A DNA stretch of 10,249 nt, taken from assembly GCA_039026975.1 (NCBI GenBank), contig JBCCLI010000229.1, positions 1 to 10,249 on the forward strand. The letters are read 5' to 3'. This document shows positions 1 to 7,004 of the stretch, in pieces. The position numbers and the translations under genes are program-made. The number at the start of each line of letters is the position of its first letter. Position 1 is the first letter of the stretch. The stretch is from JBCBKZ01 sp039026975. Its GTDB lineage: Bacteria > Bacteroidota > Bacteroidia > J057. Under the pieces are notes generated by a model. It ran no database searches and had not been told where the DNA came from. It saw nothing but the letters and a program-made list of their open reading frames with translations.

Positions 1-147
1 AAGGAGAGCGACTTTAACGGCCGAGTCATTAAACTCAGGGATAAGGTAGCTGCTACGCCTGGCATAGCCTATGGCGGCTGGTTACGGCAAAAGGTGAAAG
101 AACTAGAAGACCTATTGCCTGACCAAGGTGTGCTTGCCCACTCTTAG
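1..147 (+). CDS. C-terminal fragment of an unrecognised protein
   Basis: The plus strand is open from the left edge in frame 1 for 48 codons and ends in TAG at 145-147. It is the only plus frame without an early stop. The visible peptide is a soluble, charged tail containing the stretch GIAYGGWLRQKVKELEDLLP, and it finishes in LAHS. No membrane segment, lipidation signal or T9SS sorting tail is visible, so a cytoplasmic protein is more likely than an exported one. I do not recognise the family from so short a tail. The stop overlaps the stop of the convergent otsAB gene by 4 bp (shared bases TTAG), so the two genes meet with no terminator space between them. The start lies outside the window. 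That it is a real gene is inferred from the open frame, ordinary codon choice and tight convergent packing. Confidence 0.6.
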   Translation, partial: KESDFNGRVIKLRDKVAATPGIAYGGWLRQKVKELEDLLPDQGVLAHS

Positions 148-2345
148 GAAATCTGGGAAAGAGAATCCAGTAAGGCTCTGGCCTGCTCTACGGAGTTCAC
201 CTTAAAGTCTGCCTCTGTTCTATCCAGTCCTACTTTAATGGTATAGGCTTCAGGAGGCACAGCTTTAAAGGTATCCTCATCTGTATGGTCATCTCCTATA
301 GCGAGAATGAAATCCCATTCTCCTTTATTAAGCCACAGAGCGGCTGCCTTGCCTTTATTTACCCCTGCATTTCTGACTTCTACTACCTTATTCCCTTCTA
401 GTACCTGGAGGTTGTGATTAGTAGTATAATAGATGAGCTCTTCTCGTATTTCTCTCACACGGTTTACCCCTAGTTCATTATCTATCTTTCTGTAATGCCA
501 TGCCAGGGTGTAATCTTTCTCTTCAATAAAGGAGCCTGGGGTACGCTCTACCAGGTTTTCCAGAATGGGCATGATGGCTGTTTTCCAGTTGTCCATTACC
601 CCTTCATTTAGCTTCCAGCCATCTCCGTCCCACAGCCATACCCCGTGTTCTGACACCATCTCTATACCGGTATCTTTAAACCATTCACCTAAGGTATACC
701 TATCTCTACCGCTAATAATGACTGCTTTAGTATGGGACTGGCTGAGCAGTCTTTCTACTATTCCTCTGAGCTCCTCATCTGGGAAAGCTTTTTTGGGATC
801 ATTTTTAAATCCTACCAGGGTCCCGTCATAGTCAAGCAACAACAATCTGTTAGTAGCAGACTGATAATGCTTTTTAATCTTCTCAAGGTCCTTGTCCTTC
901 AGAAGCTTGGTTTTTCTATCTTGTTGCAATTTACCTACCTCCATTTGTTGTTGAATAAAATTTTGAGCCCAGTGTTTGACATTATACTTCTTCAGCTTTT
1001 TCTGCATTTCAGTTAATGCGTGAGACTGGTCTTCTTCAGGCATCTCCAGGGCTTGTTCCAGGGCAGCTACAATTTCATTCTGGTCATTGGGATTGATGAT
1101 GATCCCATCAGAAAGCTCTGTAGAGGCCCCTGCCATTTCGCTCAGAATAAGCACCCCTTTCTGGGAAGCTTCCTTGCTGGCTACAAACTCTTTGGCTACC
1201 AGATTCATCCCATCCCTTAGGGGGGTGATGAGCGCTATATCTGCTGTCCTATACATAGCCATCAGGCTGAAGAATGGGAAAGAACGGTAATAGTACCGGA
1301 TGGGAATCCAGTCAAATGTGCCTATTTCTCCATTGATTCTTCCTACGAGATTATCTATTTCATCTTTTAGTTGCTGGTACTGGTCCACATTGGAGCGGGA
1401 GGGAACTACTACCAGGATGAGCCCTACTTTTGCATGGTACTGAGGATTTTTTCTCAGGAAGTGTTCATAGGCTTTTATCCTTTGGGGGATACCCTTAGAA
1501 TAGTCTAGCCTGTCAATAGAAATGATGAGTTTACGGTTAAATTTCTCTTTGTAGTTCTGAATGAAGTCCGCTTCCTCTTTTACCCCGGAAGGAACATTGG
1601 CCTTCATATCCGGATGCGCATATTTATCATAGTCTATGCCCATGGGAAACACATCTACGTTGATAATTCTATTCTCCAGGTAAAGGTTCCCAAAGTCGTG
1701 CTCTACGCCAATAATCCTGTACACAGCAGAGAGAAAGTGGCGCATATAGCCAAAGGTATGGAAGCCTATTTGGTCAGCACCTAATATTCCCTTGAGAATT
1801 TGATCACGCCATGGAAGCGTTCTGAAGATTTCATAGGAGGGGAAGGGAATGTGGAGGAAAAAACCTATGGATAACTCTGGTGCCTTCTCTCTTAGCATGC
1901 CCGGTACCAGCATAAGTTGGTAGTCCTGCACCCAGACCATATCTCCCTCTTGCACATTTTCAATGACTGTATCTGCAAATTTCTGGTTCGCCTCCTTATA
2001 GGCATTCCACAGGGTATCATTATAGACGGTGTACTGGGTGAAGTAGTGAAAGTGAGGCCAAACAGTCTTATTGCTGAAGCCTTCATAGAAAAGTTCTACC
2101 TCTTCCTGGCTCAAAAAGACTGGTACCATCCCATCACTTTTAAATTTCTTGGATATGGAAGTTCTTACTCCCTCATCCTTAACGGGCTGGCCGGGCCATC
2201 CTATCCATATGCGTTGGTTTTCCTCAGAATCCAGTGAATTAAGGCCTGTGGCTAGTCCCCCTGCACTAGGGTAGAAGATAAGTTCCCCCTGCTTTCTGTT
2301 GATGGTGACTGGCAAGCGATTTGAGACGATGACTATTCTTCCCAT
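144..2345 (-). CDS. otsAB: Bifunctional trehalose-6-phosphate synthase/phosphatase (OtsA-OtsB fusion)
   Basis: Two-domain cytoplasmic enzyme of 733 residues. The GT20 synthase half joins UDP-glucose and glucose-6-phosphate to trehalose-6-phosphate. The HAD-type phosphatase half then releases trehalose, an osmo- and desiccation protectant. GT20 motifs from the ATG start: SNRLPV (8-13), SAGGLATGL (27-35), VWVQDYQLMLVP (137-148), FLHIPFPS (163-170), DRLDYSKGI (278-286, with the UDP-contacting Arg and Lys) and RDGMNLVAKEF (377-387). The phosphatase begins near residue 500 with DYDGTL (505-510, nucleophile D505 and acid/base D507), followed by SGRD (545-548) and GDDHTDEDTF (684-693). All key residues are present, so both halves should be active. 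The frame can be extended to a TTG at 2381, adding 12 residues. The ATG at 2345 is preferred because family members begin at MGRIVIVSNRLPV and the TTG lies inside the candidate -7 box. The gene is divergent from mpl and convergent with the fragment at 1-147. Confidence 0.96.
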   Translation of the reverse strand: MGRIVIVSNRLPVTINRKQGELIFYPSAGGLATGLNSLDSEENQRIWIGWPGQPVKDEGVRTSISKKFKSDGMVPVFLSQEEVELFYEGFSNKTVWPHFHYFTQYTVYNDTLWNAYKEANQKFADTVIENVQEGDMVWVQDYQLMLVPGMLREKAPELSIGFFLHIPFPSYEIFRTLPWRDQILKGILGADQIGFHTFGYMRHFLSAVYRIIGVEHDFGNLYLENRIINVDVFPMGIDYDKYAHPDMKANVPSGVKEEADFIQNYKEKFNRKLIISIDRLDYSKGIPQRIKAYEHFLRKNPQYHAKVGLILVVVPSRSNVDQYQQLKDEIDNLVGRINGEIGTFDWIPIRYYYRSFPFFSLMAMYRTADIALITPLRDGMNLVAKEFVASKEASQKGVLILSEMAGASTELSDGIIINPNDQNEIVAALEQALEMPEEDQSHALTEMQKKLKKYNVKHWAQNFIQQQMEVGKLQQDRKTKLLKDKDLEKIKKHYQSATNRLLLLDYDGTLVGFKNDPKKAFPDEELRGIVERLLSQSHTKAVIISGRDRYTLGEWFKDTGIEMVSEHGVWLWDGDGWKLNEGVMDNWKTAIMPILENLVERTPGSFIEEKDYTLAWHYRKIDNELGVNRVREIREELIYYTTNHNLQVLEGNKVVEVRNAGVNKGKAAALWLNKGEWDFILAIGDDHTDEDTFKAVPPEAYTIKVGLDRTEADFKVNSVEQARALLDSLSQIS

Positions 2346-2378
2346 ACACTGCCAAATTACTATCCCTCCCCACCAATC

Positions 2379-2386
2379 CAAAGATA
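2379..2386 (-). promoter_or_regulatory. Candidate -7 box of the otsAB promoter
   Basis: Read on the minus strand these bases are TATCTTTG, an exact match to the TAnnTTTG -7 consensus of the Bacteroidota primary sigma factor. Transcription would start roughly 5-9 bases downstream, leaving an untranslated leader of about 25-30 bases before the ATG at 2345. No TTG is visible at the -33 position. The closest match is CTG, on the complement of 2409-2411, 22 bases away. The match is exact in one box only, so this is a prediction. Confidence 0.5.
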
Positions 2387-2464
2387 AAGTCTGGTTTTCG
2401 TAATAAGTCAGACTGGATTTGATACCTGAAGTAGCATACCTTATGATTTCTTAAAACATAGGTA

Positions 2465-2509
2465 AGCTTGAAATAAAGGTGCTTCCACTCTGTTGGTTTT
2501 ATTCAAGCT
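2465..2509. repeat. Imperfect inverted repeat in the otsAB-mpl divergent promoter region
   Basis: The left arm at 2465-2477 (AGCTTGAAATAAA) pairs with the right arm at 2498-2509 (TTTATTCAAGCT). There are 12 pairs, one bulged A at 2473 and a loop of 20 bases. It lies between the two candidate -7 boxes, and the candidate -33 TTG of mpl (2493-2495) is in the loop. There is no coding gene for it to terminate in the plus direction. It could be an operator, a cruciform-forming spacer or a member of a repeated palindromic family. Its left arm is nearly identical to an arm of the hairpin at 7272-7306. Confidence 0.55.
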
Positions 2510-2525
2510 AAATTACGTAGTTTTG
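2493..2525 (+). promoter_or_regulatory. Candidate mpl promoter (-33 TTG, -7 TAGTTTTG)
   Basis: TAGTTTTG at 2518-2525 matches the Bacteroidota -7 consensus TAnnTTTG exactly. A TTG at 2493-2495 lies 22 bases upstream, within the 17-23 base spacing usual for these promoters. The box ends only 4 bases before the ATG of mpl at 2530. If it is used, the transcript would begin at or very near the start codon and be leaderless. The start of mpl itself is well fixed by its Rossmann-like N-terminus, so either the transcript is leaderless or this match is fortuitous. Confidence 0.45.
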
Positions 2526-2529
2526 ATCC

Positions 2530-3879
2530 ATGAGAATTCATTTTATTGCTATTGGGGGTAGCATCATGCACAGTCTGGCTATATCCCTCGCCAGGCAGGG
2601 ACATCAGGTAAGTGGGTCGGATGACAAGGTTTATGACCCGGCTAAAAGTAAATTGGCAGCAGAAGGCCTACTACCCTCTGAAATGGGTTGGCATCCAGAA
2701 AACATAGATAAAGACATAGAAGTAGTGATTTTAGGCATGCATGCCTTTGCGGATAATCCAGAATTACTAAAGGCGCAAGCCTTGGGCCTCACCATCTATT
2801 CTTTCCCGGAATTTATTTATGCTTTCAGCAAGCATAAGCAGCGGATGGTCATTACGGGAAGTTATGGTAAGTCATCTGTAACAGCCATGATCATGCATGT
2901 CTTACGCTATGTGGGGAAAACCTTTGATTATTTAGTGGGAGCACAAGTACCGGGCTTTGAGCAGTCCGTTTCCCTGAGTGAAGAAGCTCCCCTCATAGTA
3001 ATGGAGGGGGATGAGTATCTATCTTCTAAAATAGATCCCAACCCTAAATTTCTCCATTATCAGCCGCATATACTGGTGGTTACGGGAATCTCATGGGATC
3101 ACATTAATGTATTTCCCAGCCTGAAAACCTATGAAGAGCAGTTTAGGCGGCTACTTTCTACTCAGGCAAAGGCCTCTTCCATCATTTATGCAAAAGATGA
3201 TAAGGTACTTAGTGGTATGGTCAAGGAATATATGGTAGATGAGGTGCATTACCCCATTCCTTTTTCTACCCCTTCCTACAAAGTTAAGGAGGGTGTTTTT
3301 AGTCTGAAGATAGAGAAAAAACGTACAGATTTACAGGTAATTGGGGAGCATAATATGCGTAACCTGGCTGCAGCCTGGGAGGCTTGCAAACTTGTAGGGA
3401 TAGAGCTGTCTGACTTTATGGAAGCCGTGAGGTCTTTCCGCGGGGCAAATTCTCGTCTGGAGACCATTAAACATACTCCTAACAGCATAGTGTACAAAGA
3501 CTATGCACACGCACCAGCTAAAGTAGGTGCTACGGTGAAAGCTGTAAGAGAACAATATCCCAAAAGGAATTTTATAGCCTGTCTTGAGCTACATACCTTT
3601 AGTAGTTTGACTAAGTCATTTTTACCAGAATATAAGGGAACCCTGGATTCTGCTGATACTAAACTCATTTATATTAATCCTGAAACAGTAGCGGCAAAAC
3701 GTCTGGAGGCTATTAGCGAGGAAGAACTGCAAGCGGCCTTCTCTTCAACGGATCTTAAACTGTTAAACCAAAAGGAAGATATTATCTCCTCTGTACAAGA
3801 AAAAATTACCGGAGAAGATGTCATTCTCATGATGTCCTCCGGTAATTTTTCAGGGGTGGAACTGACCAATATAGGCTAG
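2530..3879 (+). CDS. mpl: Mpl-type murein tripeptide ligase (UDP-MurNAc : L-Ala-gamma-D-Glu-meso-DAP ligase)
   Basis: ATP-dependent Mur-family ligase of 449 residues. It attaches the recycled tripeptide L-Ala-gamma-D-Glu-meso-diaminopimelate to UDP-MurNAc, returning cell-wall turnover products to peptidoglycan synthesis in the cytoplasm. Domain 1 opens with a Rossmann-type segment, MRIHFIAIGG (1-10), that binds the UDP-sugar. The ATP-binding domain carries the P-loop GSYGKSS (110-116), EGDEY (159-163) and SWDHINVF (188-195), the counterpart of the EFDHADIF segment of Enterobacterial Mpl. GEHNMRNLAAAW (272-283) is the usual Mur adenine/domain-3 linker motif. Domain 3 has GANSRLE (305-311), DYAHAP (324-329) and SSGNF (436-440). 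EGDEY...SWDHINVF and the LELHTFSS stretch (353-360) separate it from MurC and favour Mpl. The P-loop (usually GTHGKT) and the usual RRxE motif are variant here. The gene ends at 3879, directly abutting the stop of the convergent protease gene. Confidence 0.88.
   Translation: MRIHFIAIGGSIMHSLAISLARQGHQVSGSDDKVYDPAKSKLAAEGLLPSEMGWHPENIDKDIEVVILGMHAFADNPELLKAQALGLTIYSFPEFIYAFSKHKQRMVITGSYGKSSVTAMIMHVLRYVGKTFDYLVGAQVPGFEQSVSLSEEAPLIVMEGDEYLSSKIDPNPKFLHYQPHILVVTGISWDHINVFPSLKTYEEQFRRLLSTQAKASSIIYAKDDKVLSGMVKEYMVDEVHYPIPFSTPSYKVKEGVFSLKIEKKRTDLQVIGEHNMRNLAAAWEACKLVGIELSDFMEAVRSFRGANSRLETIKHTPNSIVYKDYAHAPAKVGATVKAVREQYPKRNFIACLELHTFSSLTKSFLPEYKGTLDSADTKLIYINPETVAAKRLEAISEEELQAAFSSTDLKLLNQKEDIISSVQEKITGEDVILMMSSGNFSGVELTNIG
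3801..3850 (-). terminator. Long intrinsic-terminator hairpin for the protease gene, nested in mpl
   Basis: AAAAATTACCGGAG (3801-3814) and CTCCGGTAATTTTT (3837-3850) are perfect 14-bp inverted arms. On the plus strand a 2-base bulge (3815-3816) is followed by a further 8 pairs (3817-3824 with 3829-3836, two of them G-U) and a 4-base loop, TCTC. For minus-strand transcripts the hairpin begins 29 bases past the protease stop and ends in a run of six T (complement of 3800-3805), the classic terminator form. The sequence also codes mpl residues 424-441, including SSGNF. The T run on the plus side could make it bidirectional, but there it lies before the mpl stop codon. Confidence 0.75.
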
Positions 3880-6800
3880 TTAATTTTCCGCAGAATAGAT
3901 AATGATTCTTTTCATGCTCACATATTCTCCGTCCTTGACACTAAGGTAGTATAAGCCATTTTGCAGGCCGTTTACATTAATAACTTCTTCCACTTCCCTT
4001 CCAACTTGGTTCAGGTAGGTGTTTTCATACATAATTCTACCTAATGGGTCTACTATTTGGAGTTGGACATTAGAATTGAATAGGTAGGGAATGCTGATGG
4101 TCAGGCTTCCGTCCACAGGGGGAAGAGGGAAAGCTGTAACAGAACTACCCGGGTCAAAGTTGACGGAACGTACCTCAGAATATTTACTAACTCCTCCTGC
4201 TACCACATATCTGATGCGGTAATAGATAGTTCCTATTCTGGGGGGTAGGTCCAGGTTAGTGTAGGTAGTAGGAGATAGGGAAGTGCCTGCCCCTTCTATC
4301 TCTGTCTGTACTTGCCATATGGACTCATCCAGAGATCTTTCAATTACAAACTGCTGGTTCCCCACTTCTATGGCAGACCAGCTGAGTAGAACTCCATTAG
4401 TTTGAGCAGTAGCCGTAAATTCTGTGATTAGTGTTTCTTGCACATTTGCACTTGGGATCATGAGGGTAGTATCACCCGTATATCCTGTACCCACGGAGTT
4501 AGTGGCATACCCTCTTAGAAAGATCATCTTATCAGTGGGCAACTGAGAGAGGGTAGTGCTAAAGGTACCTATATCTGTACCACTAACAGGGGCTTGTCCC
4601 AAGGCTTGCCCACCAATGGTAGGATTGGCCAGGGTATCCCATACAAAGCCCTTCTCACTAATGGTAGCGCCCCCATCATTTACAAGATTAGCCTCAGTAA
4701 TCACTGAATTACCACTCTGTATGCTGTAAGTGAGGGTATTCAAAAAGGGGATACTTACCTCAGAAGAGATCAGGAAGAAAGTATCATTAGTATAGGCAGT
4801 TCCTATTTCATTGATGGCATATCCTTTAAAATAGACTGTATCACCTGAGGGGAGGCTAGTAGCAGCTAAGGTAAATACCCCTACAAAGTCCTCAGAGGCT
4901 TGTATCAACTTGGTATCATTAGCATCATCTATTGCGGGATCAGGAGAGGTACTCCACACAATTCCGTATTCTGATAAGTCTCTTCCTCCATTAGAAGTGA
5001 TCTCAGCTCCTAATGTAGCTGTAGTACCACTTTTATTGGCTACAGAGGGTTTTATGATGGTAGCTATAACAGGCCCACTACCTGTAGTGAACGCTACTTC
5101 CTCTGTATAAGCTGTACCCACTGCGTTAGTAGCAAATCCCTTAAAATAAATGGTAGTATTGGCTGGTAAGCCTTTAACTAAATCTGAGAAAACGCCTACC
5201 GTAATATCACCATTTGAAACCACATTAGAGTTGGGTTCACCTACCACAGGGTTAGGAGATAAAGACCAAACTATCCCCCTATTAGTCAGGGGAGAGCCTC
5301 CTGTTCCTACTACATTAGCACCCAAGACAGCGGAAACATCTGTAATGGTGTTCACTGTAGGGCTTGTGATAATGGGGGGCGTAGGTGCTGAGTTAGATAT
5401 GGTTAAACTGTAATCTTCCGTCTGACCAAATGATAAGGTTCCGCAGGGGCCTTCTCCACCTGTGATGTAGTCTGCTACTACCCGTAGCCTAATGGCCTGA
5501 TCTATTATTGCCGGGTTTTCAGGAATGGTTATGGTCCCACTATGAATTTGGGGAGTTCCGATTTCATTAGAGGAGAATACTAATTCTCCCGGATCGCTGA
5601 AGTCTCCATTATTATTGTAGTCAATGTATACCCTGACTTTTTGCTCATTGAGGTTGGTATATACTTCAATGGTATAGCTTTCTCCTGGCTGCACGGTGGT
5701 TCCTTGTGTACATACCCTATCTACATATTCTCCTTCTGTGGTGTAAGTACCGGAACTGGCGTCCAGCGTATTAAATACCACCTTGTAGGGGCCCATCCCA
5801 AATGGATTATCTACATTGGTTACTACAGGCGTACATATGGGGTCTGCGGGTACCTGTGGAGGGTCCAGCGTTCCAAGTGATCCTATAAGTCCTGGCCTTA
5901 AAGTGGTCAGGGCGGTAATCATTCTCTCTTTCTGACCTTGGGTAAAGTTTTCAGAGCAGCTGGAGTAATCCATGTGGTTAGTGATGACCTGCCCTAATGG
6001 ATTACCTGAGCAAGCATTAACATCATCTCGGTTACAGGTAAATCCTGACCTGATGTGTGGGTCTGTATCACATATTTTATCCCCATCCACATTACAATCA
6101 TCATTTACAGGGCAGCTTAGGTTATTAATGCCATTTGCAGCGTCTCCCTGAAAAGTATGAAATAGATTTAATGCGTGTCCTATTTCGTGACCTAAAGTGG
6201 TATTTCCTTCGGTCATTTGAGAGGCTAGAATGACTGTCCCATCTACTTCCTGAGAGGCATTGGGGAAGTAGGCATATCCTGCGGTGAAGCTTCCACTGGT
6301 TCCATCTTCTCCGTCTATTCTATTAACTATCCAAATATTATAGTAGTCCTTATTAGGCCAACGGGTATCTCCTTTTATGACTAACTCATTTACCCCCCCA
6401 CTATTTTCAATATTAATTCCCTGGCTGACATAAGGCTCATTACTACTAAAGTCCCATCTAAGAATACCATTAGTGGGCCTACAGTCTGGCGTTCTTCTGG
6501 CTAGCTGTAGCTTAATGCCCAGGCTAGGTCCGGAAAACCCTTCAGATACGTCTGCATCCAACAGCTTATTTGTATAAGCTATAGCATCTATAACCTGCTG
6601 ATCACTGATATTTTCAGAAGTTCCAGGAGGAGATCCTGCCTGGATTATGTGTACCACTACTGGTATAGTGTAGGTACTTCTCAGAGATGCTGCTTTGAAA
6701 AGATTCCTCTGGATCAACTGCTCATTTATGCGGAAGGTATTTCTGTATTCCTCGTCATCTTCAAGTAAATGTTCATGTATGTGGTCAAATCCACACTTAT

Positions 6801-6969
6801 GAGAATGTGTAATATTTTGCGAAAAAACAGGTAAGAAAATAAATTGAATACTAAGAGGCAGGAGGATTCCAAAGATCTTCCTGTGGGTATTTACTACCTG
6901 ACGATTTACACTTGATAGATAAGAAGCAAAGATTGATAAAGCATTAAATACAAACGTAAACGTTCTCAT
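3880..6969 (-). CDS. Secreted M43 (pappalysin-like) zinc metalloprotease with GEVED domain and T9SS tail
   Basis: Exported protease of 1029 residues, numbered from the ATG at 6969; a GTG at 6978 would add 3. A hydrophobic signal segment (about 31-50, ending VFS before Gln-Asn) follows an unusual 30-residue leader. The prodomain carries HKCGFDHIHEH, whose Cys59 may act as a zinc-binding cysteine switch. The catalytic domain has HEIGHALNLFH: zinc ligands H261, H265 and H271, catalytic E262, and Asn268 where Gly is usual. The Met-turn follows in NHMDYS (M333). Next come a GEVED domain (about 445-524: YIDYNNNGDF ... GQTEDYSL), three tandem beta-sandwich repeats (about 528-840), a further fibronectin-like module (about 849-937) and a type A T9SS C-terminal domain ending GLYYLSVKDGEYVSMKRIII. 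It is therefore expected to cross the outer membrane by T9SS and be anchored or released at the surface. The substrate is unknown. It is convergent with mpl with no gap, and its terminator lies inside mpl. Confidence 0.92.
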   Translation of the reverse strand: MRTFTFVFNALSIFASYLSSVNRQVVNTHRKIFGILLPLSIQFIFLPVFSQNITHSHKCGFDHIHEHLLEDDEEYRNTFRINEQLIQRNLFKAASLRSTYTIPVVVHIIQAGSPPGTSENISDQQVIDAIAYTNKLLDADVSEGFSGPSLGIKLQLARRTPDCRPTNGILRWDFSSNEPYVSQGINIENSGGVNELVIKGDTRWPNKDYYNIWIVNRIDGEDGTSGSFTAGYAYFPNASQEVDGTVILASQMTEGNTTLGHEIGHALNLFHTFQGDAANGINNLSCPVNDDCNVDGDKICDTDPHIRSGFTCNRDDVNACSGNPLGQVITNHMDYSSCSENFTQGQKERMITALTTLRPGLIGSLGTLDPPQVPADPICTPVVTNVDNPFGMGPYKVVFNTLDASSGTYTTEGEYVDRVCTQGTTVQPGESYTIEVYTNLNEQKVRVYIDYNNNGDFSDPGELVFSSNEIGTPQIHSGTITIPENPAIIDQAIRLRVVADYITGGEGPCGTLSFGQTEDYSLTISNSAPTPPIITSPTVNTITDVSAVLGANVVGTGGSPLTNRGIVWSLSPNPVVGEPNSNVVSNGDITVGVFSDLVKGLPANTTIYFKGFATNAVGTAYTEEVAFTTGSGPVIATIIKPSVANKSGTTATLGAEITSNGGRDLSEYGIVWSTSPDPAIDDANDTKLIQASEDFVGVFTLAATSLPSGDTVYFKGYAINEIGTAYTNDTFFLISSEVSIPFLNTLTYSIQSGNSVITEANLVNDGGATISEKGFVWDTLANPTIGGQALGQAPVSGTDIGTFSTTLSQLPTDKMIFLRGYATNSVGTGYTGDTTLMIPSANVQETLITEFTATAQTNGVLLSWSAIEVGNQQFVIERSLDESIWQVQTEIEGAGTSLSPTTYTNLDLPPRIGTIYYRIRYVVAGGVSKYSEVRSVNFDPGSSVTAFPLPPVDGSLTISIPYLFNSNVQLQIVDPLGRIMYENTYLNQVGREVEEVINVNGLQNGLYYLSVKDGEYVSMKRIIIYSAEN
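4450..5388 (-). repeat. Three tandem ~104-residue beta-sandwich repeats in the protease
   Basis: Three consecutive units occupy about 5080-5388, 4765-5079 and 4450-4764. Each shares the order: (T/S)ATLGA- or TEANL-like strand, G(I/F)VW(S/D), a proline-containing turn, GxFS or GVF, LPxxxxxY/FxKG(Y/F)A, N, and VGTAYT or IGTAYT. They diverge clearly at amino-acid level, with GIVW, GIVW and GFVW and with YFKGFATNAVG, YFKGYAINEIG and FLRGYATNSVG. This suggests old duplication rather than recent DNA expansion. Such modules commonly act as spacers or glycan- or protein-binding domains in Bacteroidota secreted proteins. Their role here is inferred. Confidence 0.8.
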
Positions 6970-6980
6970 GGTGTCCACTT

Positions 6981-7004
6981 AGATTATCAAATCTTTGGTA
7001 ATCT
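6981..7004. promoter_or_regulatory. Palindrome upstream of the protease gene, candidate operator
   Basis: AGATTATCAAA (6981-6991) and TTTGGTAATCT (6994-7004) are 11-base inverted arms with one mismatch and a 2-base centre. The near edge is 11 bases upstream of the protease ATG, and the site overlaps the weak -7-like AAGATTTG. The symmetry and tight spacing resemble the binding site of a dimeric regulator. A leader RNA hairpin would need a much tighter loop than 2 bases, so a DNA-binding role is the better guess. Confidence 0.45.

Noticed and set aside
1917..2237. Plus-strand open frame of 106 codons antisense to otsAB, and similar shorter frames antisense to mpl, the protease and the giant protein
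   Set aside because: They lie wholly inside well-supported genes, have no recognisable motif and show no promoter or spacing of their own. They are by-products of the real coding frames.
4450..5388. Periodic repeats considered as a CRISPR array or DNA minisatellite
   Set aside because: The periodicity is about 310 bases and visible only at protein level, with diverged DNA. It reflects tandem protein domains.
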